Assembly: GCA_001931875.2 (NCBI GenBank)
Contig: MSJH02000197.1
Location: 1-28,683, forward strand
Source: Byssochlamys sp. IMV 00236
Taxonomy: Eukaryota; Ascomycota; Eurotiomycetes; Eurotiales; Thermoascaceae
Length of the DNA stretch: 28,683 nt
Direction of reading: 5' to 3'
The notes beneath the pieces are model-generated. The model made no database searches, had not been told where the DNA came from, and worked only from the letters and a program-made list of their open reading frames with translations. The translations under genes and the position numbers were made by a program. Below, one piece after another: positions 1 to 10,867 of this stretch; the stretch's first letter is position 1, and the number at the start of each line of letters is the position of its first letter.

Positions 1-32
<32 letters not shown>

Positions 33-64
33 CCTCCCTTCTTTTTACAAACAAAAAGCATCCT
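1..64. repeat. Poly-T tract and 5' leader of the DOA10-type gene
   Basis: Bases 1-32 are an almost pure T run, followed by a short pyrimidine-rich stretch up to the proposed start codon at 65. It probably belongs to the promoter or 5' leader of the following gene. The upstream gene neighbourhood lies outside the window. Confidence 0.6.
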
Positions 65-3000
65 ATGGAAGAGGGTAAATAAAGTCTATATCTTTTATTG
101 AAATAGTTTTATATAAAGGGAAATAAATGATGTAAGAAATCTGTAGAGTATGTCGAGGAGAAGGTACAGCAGAAGATCCATTATATCATCCATGTAAATG
201 TTCTGGAAGTATACGCTATGTTCATCAAAACTGGTAACTATACACATTACCATAGTAAAATAATAGTTGACCATTTTTGTAAGTTTAATGGACTGGCTAA
301 CACACAGTAAAAAGAAGCACTGTGAGTTATGTAATCATACGTTCAAGTTTACTCCAGTTTATAAAAACGATATGCCTTCAACGATACCAACAATTTATTT
401 AATTCATCATTTGGCTTACGTGATATACACAATATTTTATTATCTGGTTCGTGTCACCTTGGCTCTCTTTGTCTGGCTTGGACTCGTACCCTATATCACT
501 TTCTGGAGTTGGCAACTGTCTGCTTGGTCTGCAATGGGCAGTCAACGGTTACTGTCTCGGATATTGCTTCAACCTGTTTCGGATATACCAAAGCAAACCA
601 AATATAATTGGAATTGGGAAACTATCTTATATGACTGCATGAAGGGCTGGATGATAGAATTTGGCTTTGTCCTTTTGTTGATTTTAGGCCTTTTGTTGCA
701 TGAGTGGTTTGAACAGAATGTTCCATTTGTAGACGATATCGAATGGGATCATCCTCGTCCAGCTATGATTGAAGATGATCTTTTGAATGAAATTGACAAC
801 AACAACAACAACAACAACAATGGTAATAATCATTTTATGGATAACAACAATAATAATATAGCAAACGAAGAGGATATAGTGGCAGGTGTGGATGACTTTA
901 ATGGACTATTACAAGGTATCGGAATCAGAGGCAACATTCTGAATCTATTTCAAAACGCTAGCTTGATTACCCTATTATTATGTTTTAGCATCGGTATAGG
1001 AGTGTGGATACCGTATATAATAGGTGTTTTATTTATTATGGTAAGATATACTCGATAATTATGAAGGGCATGGTGTATTCAGCTTAAACTAGTTTCGTCC
1101 TTGGAAGCTGATTAAGTATTTGATCGAATTCGGAAGACGCTTGTTAGATCCTATTCTCGACCGACTCATCGATGAAGCAACACGATGTATCCCTTTATCC
1201 ATTCAATCTGTACTTCGTTCTATACTCTTACATATTCATCAGCCATCAGCAGAAGTCGTGCCTCAGCCTGTAAATAACACGATGTGGCAAGCCATGTATC
1301 AGTACTTTATCGATATGCCTTCAAGCGAGGACTACAAAAAGATTGCAGGCTGTATAGCTACTGGATACCTCATTGTGAAGATATGTGGAGCGATCTATTT
1401 ATCACGCACGCGACATCACGCGCGTATTCAGCGCTTATTTTATCAAATGATACACCAAGCCTATCTTTGTCTAAAAGTAACAGTATTTATTGGGGTCGAA
1501 CTCTACCTATTACCTATTGTGTGTGGATATCTCCTTGATGCAGCTTTATTTGACTTGTTTTTTGGTGACGAAAAAGTCTGGTTAGAACAGACGATAGGCT
1601 ACTTGGAAAAAAATAGATGGACATCTCGTTTCCTGCATTGGTTTGTTGGTACAACATTCATGTTTTTGTTTACATCTACCATCAACTTTTTCAGGTCCAT
1701 CCTTCGTCCAGGCGCTCTCTGGTTTATCCGGGACCCCAATGATCCACAGTTTCATCCAATCAAAGAATTGGCTGAACGACCTGTTTGGACACAGCTCAAA
1801 AGACTGTGTCTAGTTGCGTTCATCTACTTATGTGTGATACTTGCAGGCGTTGGTCCCCTTGTTGACTGGACTGCGATTGTTTGCCATTCTTTATTGCCTC
1901 TGCGATTGAACTATTCGTAAGTATTGTTTAGTTTTGTACAAAGCAAAAACTGATGAAAACAATGACAGTCAGCCGCTATCTGTAGTTCCCATTGATTTGT
2001 TAGCATACATGTTTCTTATGCCAAGAATAGTAGCCTATCTTGATGCAAAGGACAACTTTATTGCCTGGTTTACATGGCTACTCCATCAGTACCGTCTAAG
2101 CCATTTCTTCCTGGGCACACGAAGGATCGAGGAAGAAGGAGAAGTGTCTTACAAGACTTGGAAAGCATGGATACAGCGACCTAAATACGACATGAATGCA
2201 AATCAAGTAGATGTCCTCACGTTTCACCCGAACGGACAATTTCTTCGTGTTCCCAAACATGATAGGGTGCGCCGCCACGTTCCTGGTCAACGCATGCTAG
2301 TACCTGTGAGTGGAGTTACCCAGGAAGGTCACCCAGCCGCAAGAAACTCCGAAGAACTGGAGGAGAACACAACAGTGGTATATGCGCCACCCAACTTTGA
2401 AGCACGCGTTATCATGATGATGATAACTCTGTGGACATCTGTTGGAATCTTTGCACTCTTTGGACTGTTGATATTACCTATTGTCATTGGTAGACAAATC
2501 GTCAAGGGGAATGATGTGTATGCGCACTTTCTAGGATGTTGCACACTGTTTTGTGTAAAACTCGTCAAGAAGATCAAGCAGCCAACCTTTTCTCAAGCTA
2601 TGGCATGGGTATTAAAGACAACAATGGAATAGTAACGATATAAGCTAACTTATTAATTACTAGGTGAGAAATCTAATGGTGATATTGATGTCATTTGGTA
2701 TCATCCTGCCTTTATTGTTTGGACTCTTGCTTGAGTTCTATGTCATCATTCCATCACAGGCTACTGAAAGGATAGTAATACAACCCGTCTTTGTCTGGGC
2801 TAATGGACTTGTGCTACTTGAATTAATTGTTCAGTTATCTCAGCAGATCTTGCCGGCTACACACAACGTCAACCAATCTATTGACAGAGTAAGTAATAGC
2901 TAGTATAGCAGAAAAAGAACATGTACTTACACCATACAATAGCTGAAAAGCCAAGGAATAGATCAGTTCAGTATAAAGCAAGAGATGAGGCAAGTAGCCC

Positions 3001-3242
3001 TCCCACTGATCATAATGTCCTTTAGTATGCTACTATTACCATTTTTGTCTGTCAAATTCTATTCTTATATATTTTCAATGGACGATCATCCTAAACTATA
3101 CCAAAGAGCATACCCACTATGTTCAATCACCATTGGACTTTATTGCATGTTGCCCACTATCAAAGCGTACATAAACAAATGGATTGACTCAGTGAGGGAA
3201 GATTATTACCTAATAGGAAGAGTTTTACACAACTTTGAATAA
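65..3242 (+). CDS. DOA10: DOA10/SSM4/MARCH6-type ER membrane RING-CH E3 ubiquitin ligase
   Basis: Proposed exons: 65-74, 137-233, 284-1040, 1093-1916, 1969-2608, 2664-2888, 2943-3242, giving about 950 residues, close to animal MARCH6 (about 910) and shorter than yeast Doa10 (about 1,319). The family is a polytopic ER/inner-nuclear-membrane E3 ligase acting in ER-associated degradation. A complete RING-CH (C4HC3) can be read at residues 6-52: C6, C9, C23, C25, H33, C36, C49, C52; C36 is split by the second intron and is created only by splicing. Many hydrophobic segments follow. The last two exons align by eye with the MARCH6 C-terminus, and the conserved Asn of the C-terminal element is present (N948 in ...LHNFE). 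An asparagine-rich, probably disordered loop lies at about residues 208-231. The 10 nt first exon (Met-Glu-Glu-Gly/Glu) is chosen because a stop lies just upstream of the RING in frame; it is the least certain part. Introns are 50-62 bp. AATAAA overlaps the stop. Confidence 0.93.
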
Positions 3243-3243
3243 A
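3238..3243 (+). terminator. AATAAA hexamer overlapping the DOA10 stop codon
   Basis: The hexamer contains the TAA stop codon (3240-3242) as its third to fifth bases. Use as a poly(A) signal is inferred; it implies a very short 3' UTR. Confidence 0.5.
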
Positions 3244-4556
3244 TCGCTTGTCATACCTTTTTAGTCAACGTGTACTTAATAATCTAATTATCAGTGGGCT
3301 TTTATGGATACGGTCTTGATCCTCATCACAACTAAAAATACACCTTTAAATAATAATTAGGTACTAGCTCTAAGCTTTATACTTTCATAAGTGACAAACT
3401 AATGTATTCTCTATCAATCTCTCAGTAAGACAGAAAGCGATTTAAATAATCGTATAATGATTGAGCTTGGGATTAGACAGTTACAGATGTTTACTTAGCA
3501 AGAAACAGCCCCCAAAGGAGATTATCCACAAAGTCAACTTTTAACTATCAGAGCGTTATTATGTTATTCTCCATGCTATTGCTCACTTGTCAAACCCGCG
3601 TCCCATAAAATATAGACTTATATACCAGCTACATCTTCTGTATGAGCAGCTATCTGTTGTATACTTTTTGTCTATTTCGTCTTTTCTTCAAACGATATCC
3701 AAGGAACTAACAAATCTTATACTTTGAGTAGCACATCTTCAAATGCGTCTTAGTTGGGTATGGCCGCCCAAGGGAGGCTTATATCCCGAGAAAAAGGACT
3801 GTGTCAAAACAAATATATCAAAGCATTCATTTCATACGACATCCAACGGTTATGTAAAGTACTGTGCTCGACCTGTGGCGGCACTCAGAATTCACTTGTA
3901 ATAAAAGTGATTGGTTGATTTGTCACTGTAAGAAATAATTTTACATCTTGAATAACCACTTGTCATACCATTTAATTAACGTGCACCTAGCTGTTTAATT
4001 AACAACGGTTTCTATGGATACCACTCAGTTACTGATATATTTTAATCTAAATGATACTGAACCCCCTTTAGATTTCATTTCCTCCTTCTTTTGTGAGATT
4101 AGTAACTGAGATCGCTTAATTAAAATGTTGTCAATACATTCGGACCCTAAATGGTTAGGACAGTGCTTTTAAAATGTGGCATTGCGTAGTAGAGGAGGAA
4201 AAAGTTTAATCTTGGTGCAACCCATACTTTGTATATAGTCTGCCTTATTTGAGTGATATATCCGAAACGTTTACGACATTCAGGTCCGACCTTTTGTTCA
4301 ATTATGAAACGAAAAGTCCCTTTTTTTATAGTACAGCTTAAGCAAGCCCTTTTTATTCATTAAAGCTAAAGTAAAGACATGGTATTAATGATGTCAACAG
4401 AAAAAAGTAATGACAGAAAACGTGGTAAATAAACTGCATTTAATAAACATCGATTGGCTAAAAAAGTACATTCCTCAATTGATCGGATAAGCGGATGCCT
4501 TTTCCGTCCAAAAAGTCCAGGCCAGATTGCTGCCCCTGTTTACATAAGGTGCCCAG
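3243..4556. other. Gene-poor spacer between DOA10 and the secreted DPBB gene
   Basis: About 1.3 kb without a credible ORF, splice pattern or RNA gene in my reading. It is AT-rich with scattered stops in all frames. The only internal structure I could support is a diverged partial copy of the DOA10 3' end (listed separately) and an imperfect GC-rich inverted repeat near 3760-3778. The right part is presumably promoter of the following gene. Confidence 0.6.
3936..4020 (+). repeat. Diverged duplicate of the DOA10 3' end
   Basis: This stretch resembles 3222-3297, which is the last codons, stop and downstream sequence of DOA10. Shared blocks in the same order are TTTTACA, TTGAATAA, CTTGTCATACC, AACGTG and CTATGGATAC-like. 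The copy has several substitutions and small indels and no preserved reading frame. It looks like an old local duplication about 710 bp downstream of the original. Confidence 0.55.
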
Positions 4557-4577
4557 GGATCGGGAGACAGGATCGGG
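4557..4577 (+). promoter_or_regulatory. Pair of GGATCGGG direct repeats upstream of the DPBB gene
   Basis: GGATCGGG occurs at 4557-4564 and again at 4570-4577, 13 bp apart, inside a locally GC-richer block about 130 bp upstream of the start codon. Two identical octamers at near one helical turn suggest a regulatory site, but no known factor is assigned. Confidence 0.35.
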
Positions 4578-4637
4578 TCATACTAGGCAATCATCTTCTT
4601 TAAACTCCATCTATTAAGCGGTTATTGAATTTACATG

Positions 4638-4645
4638 TATATAAA
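4638..4645 (+). promoter_or_regulatory. TATA box of the DPBB gene
   Basis: TATATAAA lies 65 bp upstream of the ATG, a fitting distance for a fungal TATA element with a short leader. The downstream leader is pyrimidine-rich. Confidence 0.6.
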
Positions 4646-4702
4646 GAACAGCTTAATTGAGTTTTCGTTCTTCATTATCATCTTTCTTTTTACATCATTA
4701 TC

Positions 4703-5119
4703 ATGTCTATCAAATACATTCTCTTCTTCATTACATTTGCATTCACTTACTTTGTATCTGCTGCTCCAATTGCCAAGAAAGACGCCGAAGCTGGTTCTTT
4801 GGTGACAAGAGGTGGCTCATATTCTGGTGACGGCACATTCTATACACCTGGTCTTGGATCTTGTGGATGGACCAACTCTGAAACTGACTATATTGCCGCA
4901 TTAAATCACGTTCAAATGGGTAACGGCGCAAACTCAAACAAGAACCCCAATTGTGGTAAAAGCATTACTGTTAAAGGCCCTAGTGGATCAGTTAAAGTAA
5001 AGATTGTTGACACTTGTCCTGGTTGTTCAAGTGGTGATGTGGATCTGAGTCCTGCTGCATTCCAAAAGATTGCCAAGCTTAGTCAAGGTCGTGTACCCAT
5101 CACTTGGTCTTGGAATTAA
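4703..5119 (+). CDS. Small secreted RlpA/expansin-like double-psi beta-barrel protein
   Basis: An intronless 138-residue protein. Residues 1-20 form a clear signal peptide (hydrophobic core, cleavage likely near ...VSA-AP). A short linker with a Lys-Lys pair at 25-26 could be a processing site. The rest is a single double-psi beta-barrel domain as in RlpA-like, barwin-like and expansin-like small fungal proteins: GDGTFYTPG near residue 42, then C54, C84 and the block VDTCPGCSSGDVDLSPAAF with C105, C108 and the conserved Asp residues. There is no carbohydrate-binding module. Such proteins are extracellular; the activity is generally unproven (wall loosening, protease inhibition and plant or microbe interaction have been proposed for relatives). 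It has its own TATA box, and AATAAA at 5161-5166. It converges on the chitin synthase with 72 bp between stops. Confidence 0.9.
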   Translation: MSIKYILFFITFAFTYFVSAAPIAKKDAEAGSLVTRGGSYSGDGTFYTPGLGSCGWTNSETDYIAALNHVQMGNGANSNKNPNCGKSITVKGPSGSVKVKIVDTCPGCSSGDVDLSPAAFQKIAKLSQGRVPITWSWN

Positions 5120-5160
5120 ATGAATTATCTTTAATGGCTGGTTCCTTTTTTTTTTTCTTT

Positions 5161-5166
5161 AATAAA
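5161..5166 (+). terminator. AATAAA poly(A) hexamer of the DPBB gene
   Basis: The canonical hexamer lies 42 bp after the stop, following a T-rich tract, and about 25 bp before the stop of the convergent chitin synthase, so the 3' ends of the two transcripts are likely to overlap. Confidence 0.5.
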
Positions 5167-5186
5167 CAAAAATTGACAGGTTTCAA

Positions 5187-5192
5187 TTTATT
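5187..5192 (-). terminator. AATAAA hexamer abutting the chitin synthase stop codon
   Basis: Read on the minus strand the hexamer begins at the last A of the TAA stop (5194-5192). Function as a poly(A) signal is inferred. Confidence 0.4.
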
Positions 5193-8100
5193 TATGACAA
5201 GATTCGATCAATACAATCATTTATAAACTCTTTTTTACATGTCATGTCCATTTGAAATGTTTCTGATAATATATCTCTCACTTTCTTCCTACTTATCTCC
5301 ATCAAGTCATATTCCTCAAAAATACGTTCAATCTCTTCATAGATCAGTTTATCTTCTTGTGTCATTTCTTCTTCTGTTTGACTATTTTCCTCATCTTGTC
5401 GTTTCATTTCTTCATATTCTGACCATCTCTTTAGTGGAATCGTGCTTGGGTCAAATACGCCCTCATCTGGTCCAACTGCTTTCTTTTCACCTTTTTCACC
5501 AACAACTATACGTGTGTTACCCCAAGAGAAGTCATCAAAGTGCCAAAATGAGTATATGGGAATAAAGAATGAAAATACAGGTATTGCTAAAATATAAATA
5601 ATCATCCATCCTACATGTTCCCACTACCACAAATATATAAGTACATTATATATTTGTAAACATTGTCTGTAATACCTTTCTTCTTAAAATAAAAATAATC
5701 GCTTGAAGCCCATACACACCTGCTAGTGTGATGATCGACATTAAAGGCACCTGACTTGTGTTTGTACAAAGTTGGTATATCAAATACCCCAGATAACAAA
5801 CAACAGCTGGCATAACCAATGTACTCAACAAGTCCAACATCACCACAAATCTCATGGAAAAACAGCAAAATCCACAAAGCTGAGGTAAGAACATCAACTC
5901 TCCGAGATTGTGTACCGTCGAATTGATCCATCGTCGACGTTGTGATAAGAGCACTGGCCATTGATCAGGTGCGTTTGTCATACAGGCTGCATCGGGTGTA
6001 AACTTTGTTTTGAAATGAGGGAAATGCTTTAATATGAGCGTTGTCAGATAGCGATCTTCTCCTAGGTGCAATAGATTCTTCTTATGAAGTGTGTCCACTC
6101 GGTTCTCTGCATAGTCATTAATGATTTCGTTGGATGCTAACAAAGGTTGATTTCGAATACTAGATCGAATACGATACATGCAGAAACAACCTGGTAGACA
6201 TGTCACAGAGCCAAATAAAGATTCAAATGCCTTGGCCAAATGATGTGATATATAATATTCATATACTTGAATCATTGTCACCCATGTATCTTTCTCGTTT
6301 GAGAGCATTGTTTCTCCACAGAGGCCAACGATTTTCGGATCATGGACAAAGCAAGATACCATCCTGTTGAGTGAATGTGGCAAGACCTCTGTATCAGCAT
6401 CTACCATCAGCACAAACTCATAAAAACTTGGGTTCACACCAATCACGTTCTTTAGCTGATGATGGATCTCAAGTTCAAGCGGTGTCATTGGTGAATCATA
6501 ATGAACCTTGTTTAGGAATCGCATCAGCACCATCTGTGAGTCTCGTTTACCTCGATTCCCTGGCTTCTGTCTTTCATCGGGAGTGCCAACCTTGACGACC
6601 ACAATAAACGGAACAACATGTCCAGAACACTCGTATAACCCTGAATAGACCTTGCCCATGTTGTGCTGCTTTTTGCCTTCTCCAAGAGACAGAAAAGACA
6701 TCGGTTCGGGGTCCAAGTTAGGGTCAACTCCCAAGATATCCAAGACGATTTGCGGTGTCGACCTATCATTACCACTTCCCACAATCATTCCATCTGCAAT
6801 CAGGAACAGTAACTTGCGCTTGTCATCGTATTTCAAGACAGCTAACGAGTCGATGGTTTTCCTTAGTGACTCTTCCCCTTCTGTATAGCAAGGGACTTGA
6901 CAAATAATAAACTGTTCGCAATCATCGTCCATGTAACTCTTACCAAGGTGTAGTGCAGCGAGGAACTTGAACAATATGACACTGCATAAAAATGCAGTGA
7001 TCAAAAGCAGGATATACTCGGAAAATAGACATTGGTAGGAGTTTCGTGTGTCTACCTTGCCGACAAAAAACAGATTTCTCAGACATGTCAACTGTCTGTC
7101 CCTTACCTCCTTTTCTAAAGGTAAAGCATCAAAGTGTGCAGAGATGTCTGTGCCAGGTAATTGTCTAAAGAGTTCAATAATGGAATTATCTATAAAATCC
7201 ATGTCTATATCTGCTGGAGCGGTTTGTCCATCCGGTACTTTAATAACTCGTCCACCCATCATGTATGTTGTCAAGTCGTATACATTGTCATGCAGGATAG
7301 CCCATCGACGTGTTGTATGAATACCACCTATCTGAACCGGGCTTGTTGCTTGATTCTTGATATCAACTAGGTCGTATCCCATAAAACCTAAACGGTAATT
7401 GGTTCGTAAATATACCATCTGTTCATAGTACCAGTCAGGACGATAATCCGATCGAAAGGCGCGAAAGTCATGATAGACGGCATTCGAGTTTGTTATGTTT
7501 ATGTGTGTATCCATTGCTACTTCTTTAGGCACGTACCCATCGACTCCATCGCATAAGGCTGATATCTGTACTGGGAACAGGTCACTTGCATCTTGCCCAG
7601 CGTACTGAAAGAGTGCGGCAGTAGGTATGACTTCTGATGCCCAATGGCGAGGAGCAAATGATGTCAGGTCAAATACTTCGCCCCGGATAGCAATGAATGC
7701 ATTGTCTCGGTTACTTTTGGCCTGGAGTTCAGATTGCGTATAGAGATCTTGATGGGGACATATGAGTTGTCCAAAGAAGGCAATAAACCATATCATTACA
7801 GCACACAAGAGCAAGATAACCATACACAAGGTCACCTTTTCACGCCATGCCATCCTAATATCAGATCTGCGCATTCCGCATCCATATGATAACAGGAAAC
7901 TGGGGATCCACCATGTTGTCAACCAGGTAATTGATACCCAAAAGACTCTTGATGGACTTATTCGTCTTGAACTTATTTCCTTCTTCTGCTCCTGTTCTTG
8001 CGCATTTACCGTGCGCTCGCTCTTTTCTTCTTCGTCAGACACAGATGTGATTGTGGTAGCCGTAACTGTAGTCAAACTATGATCACACTTTTGCGAATAA

Positions 8101-10546
8101 AAAGCAGCTTCGCAGCATGGTTCGTAGTAATCTTCAGAACAAAGTGAACCTGATTCGATCATTAACTCGCAGGGTACAGGATCACATACTGACTCGTGAC
8201 ACTCGTCGTGATCATTATCTTCAGACTCTTCAACTATTAGGATCGATTTAATATACGTGTTTCTCATGTTTTCTATCCTATCATGTTACCAGATGGTATC
8301 CCTTTGGCAGCGCATCTAGCTCTTCTTTGCTCCCGTTTTTCTGTCGCACGTAGCTTGTTTTCTAAGGATTCCCATGCTGCTTCTGTCAGAAATACCTATA
8401 TTTTTGTTATTATGTATACATATAGACTGGCTTTGTTTCCGCTACCTTTTCTTCATTCAATAACATATTATCTTCATTCCACTCGAGTGCTTCTTGTAGT
8501 GCCAAATACTTTTCTTTAGGTTCAGCAGCCAGATCCACAGTCGTTGTATGTATCAAGTCTGTATACCTTTCACAAAATTCCAATAGATCCATATCAATGG
8601 TATATTCTAAACGAGCTCTTATTACAAGAGGCAGTAAATGAAGCGATTTTATCTGCGCTGCTAATTTTTTCGGATCGCAGGAATGTGGAAGCAACAGATC
8701 GTTTGAACGAAGACAGAGAACGTACCAAGCTTTTGTTGATGATAACGTTGAGAGTATGCTGTCTATTCGAAGTGGTCTTTTTATTGGCGTCTCTGTTGTT
8801 GTCACAAGTGTACGCTCTTCTGCAAATGCTGTGTTTTCTATTATCTTTTGAGAAAAGAGCTTGCTAACCAGTCGGTTCGTAGGAGCCTCTGCTGCTTTGG
8901 GACCAAAGAGCAACACGAAATCTGTACAGACAGCTTCGTTTGCGTATGTCTCGAGCTCTGACGGTGAATAAAAGACTCTGCCAGTAAAGTGCTGGATAGC
9001 AAACTGTGTTTCCTTATTCCCAGACTTGAAACTTAAGCAAGGATGTTTTCGATGCGTTTGCTTTAGTGTGTCCAAAAAGCGTCCTTGGGAAGAGGCTTGG
9101 TTGGATAATAAGGTTACAATACCTGTCTGCGGATGATTAAGTAACTGAACACATTCGTCCATTTGTGTGTTGGATAAAGCGGGTATCGTCAGGTTAAGAG
9201 CAGAGTAGACACCAACGTTTCTTTCGTGCAGCTGATGCATCATCCAGTTATAGAACACTTCGTTTGCATAAAGTGTCGAAAATTGATGATATGATCCAGT
9301 TTGAATCGGTGCTGGTCCAGGAAAGTCAATGATCCCTATAAAGTTTTGTAAACTGTCTGATTTTTTCATACTGAGTCTCTTGTTGATAGTCTCTACGAGC
9401 CAAGCAAATAAAAGTGTATACAAGGTTTCAGCAAGAGCATCACGCTGCAGAGCTGCTTGTTCAGCATTTAAAAAAATCGTCGTTAAATCCCGCTTGATCA
9501 GTTTTGTCTGGTAAGTGAGGCAAGTCTCTAGTGACTTTGCCTCTACACCCAACAGATCTGTTATGATTTCTAATTCAAGCTTGTTCTTTATGATTGCCGA
9601 GTCTTGCTCATTTGTTGGGTCATCCACAAATTGAAGGTTTCCCAAGTGTAAAATAGATGAAAGTATTTGCATGATTTGGAAGAAGGTGTTCTTGTTAATA
9701 CCAAGGGATCGCAACAGAGTCCTTAATTCACTATACTTTTCAGCATCTTGATCTATAAAGGATGATACAAGTCGTGCTGCCTCTCTTGTCTTGAATAGAT
9801 AGTCATACGATGCTGACTCGTCCAGATGTAATAGAGACTTTTCCTCTTGTGTTGTTCCATAAAGCATATAATAAAAGACATGAAAGCAACGGTCGTCACC
9901 GTTAGTTTGGGTGATCCTTGATCTTTCCAGCATGTATTCTGAGAATTTTGCGCCTATCATCCTTCCTTTTTCATTAAATTGTAATTCTAGATACTTTCCA
10001 AAACGGGACGCATTATCATGTACATCTGTCTTTGCATGTCCAAACGCTTCCAGGGCGCTGTAAGCCATTTGAGTTAGTTGTTGTAATTTTGTTGGTTTTT
10101 TTGGGTTACTGAGTGTGATGAGATGATAAAGTATCCATTGACTCATTTCTGACTTTCCGCTTCCACATAAACCACTATGTACGATACCAAGGAGAAAGAT
10201 AGAGGTTTAATATAAGGAGCTTCGATCCCAAAAGATTATATGTATACCTCAGTAAAATAGACTGGTCGATGCGAGTTCTACGCATATGAAAATAAGCCTG
10301 ATTGACGTGTTGGAATATATGTGCTGGTAATCTCTTTTTGATGTCTGTATTTTTATACTCTGCTAGATATCTTTCACTAATCTCTTGAATTGTTTCACGA
10401 GAATCTTTATAAGGATTGACAACGATCAATAACGAATGCTTTACTCGAGTATATATTTGGTCGTTTAAAAATCTTTCTTTTAATGCAGACACAATCTTTT
10501 CTTCAGTGACATCTTTAATTTCTGAAAGATCTTCTGTTGAAGTCAT
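5192..10546 (-). CDS. Class V chitin synthase with N-terminal myosin motor domain
   Basis: Exons on the minus strand: 10546-10248, 10174-8446, 8395-8290, 8233-5676, 5623-5192, giving 1,707 residues. Family role: UDP-GlcNAc to chitin at the plasma membrane and hyphal tip. Domains: a myosin-like head at about residues 20-640 with P-loop GLCGSGKS (101-108), switch I DNASRF (153-158) and switch II DFPG (383-386); transmembrane segments; a cytochrome-b5-like segment (about 885-1000); the GT2 catalytic region with DADTE (1323 on), EDR (1437-1439) and QRRRW (1476-1480); C-terminal transmembrane helices; and a DEK_C-type domain in the last 51 residues. The intron at 10247-10175 falls inside the P-loop region, so the ATP site exists only after splicing. 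The in-frame start near 8267 (MRNTYIK) is intron sequence, removed by a 56 bp splice. The P-loop differs from the canonical myosin GESGAGKT but keeps G, K and S. The start is the first ATG of the ORF. Exon calls keep phase throughout. Confidence 0.94.
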
Positions 10547-10867
10547 TGATTATTATTTTAAAAGAGAAAGTAAAGGGATGAAATTAGAATCCAAGCAGAA
10601 AACAAAGCTGTTGTATGTATGTCTCGTTTTATATTTATATATAAACTCCCTTTTTTGTTTCTCTCCCCCCTTAAAAAACGTTATATGCTATTCTTACTAC
10701 TCCTTATATACAACCATCCATTTGTTTACTCATTCTGTCTATTCATCTCCTTCCTTTTGGTCTTGTTTATTTGTGTATTTTTTGGCCCCTAAGTTAGACT
10801 TGTGGCATTGTAGTAAAAATGATTTATTATAGAAAAGAAAAAAAAAGAAATAATGCAAAAAAAAATA
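10547..10867 (-). promoter_or_regulatory. Promoter region of the chitin synthase
   Basis: This 321 bp spacer separates the chitin synthase start from the stop of the next minus-strand gene. It holds pyrimidine-rich plus-strand tracts (poly-purine on the coding strand) and no credible ORF. I see no strong TATA box at a fixed distance. It must carry both the chitin synthase promoter and the 3' UTR of the transcription-factor gene. Confidence 0.55.

Noticed and set aside
8234..8289. ATG at 8267 as start of a separate chitin synthase gene
   Set aside because: That ATG lies in a 56 bp intron; splicing joins the upstream myosin exons in frame to the cytochrome-b5/chitin synthase exon.
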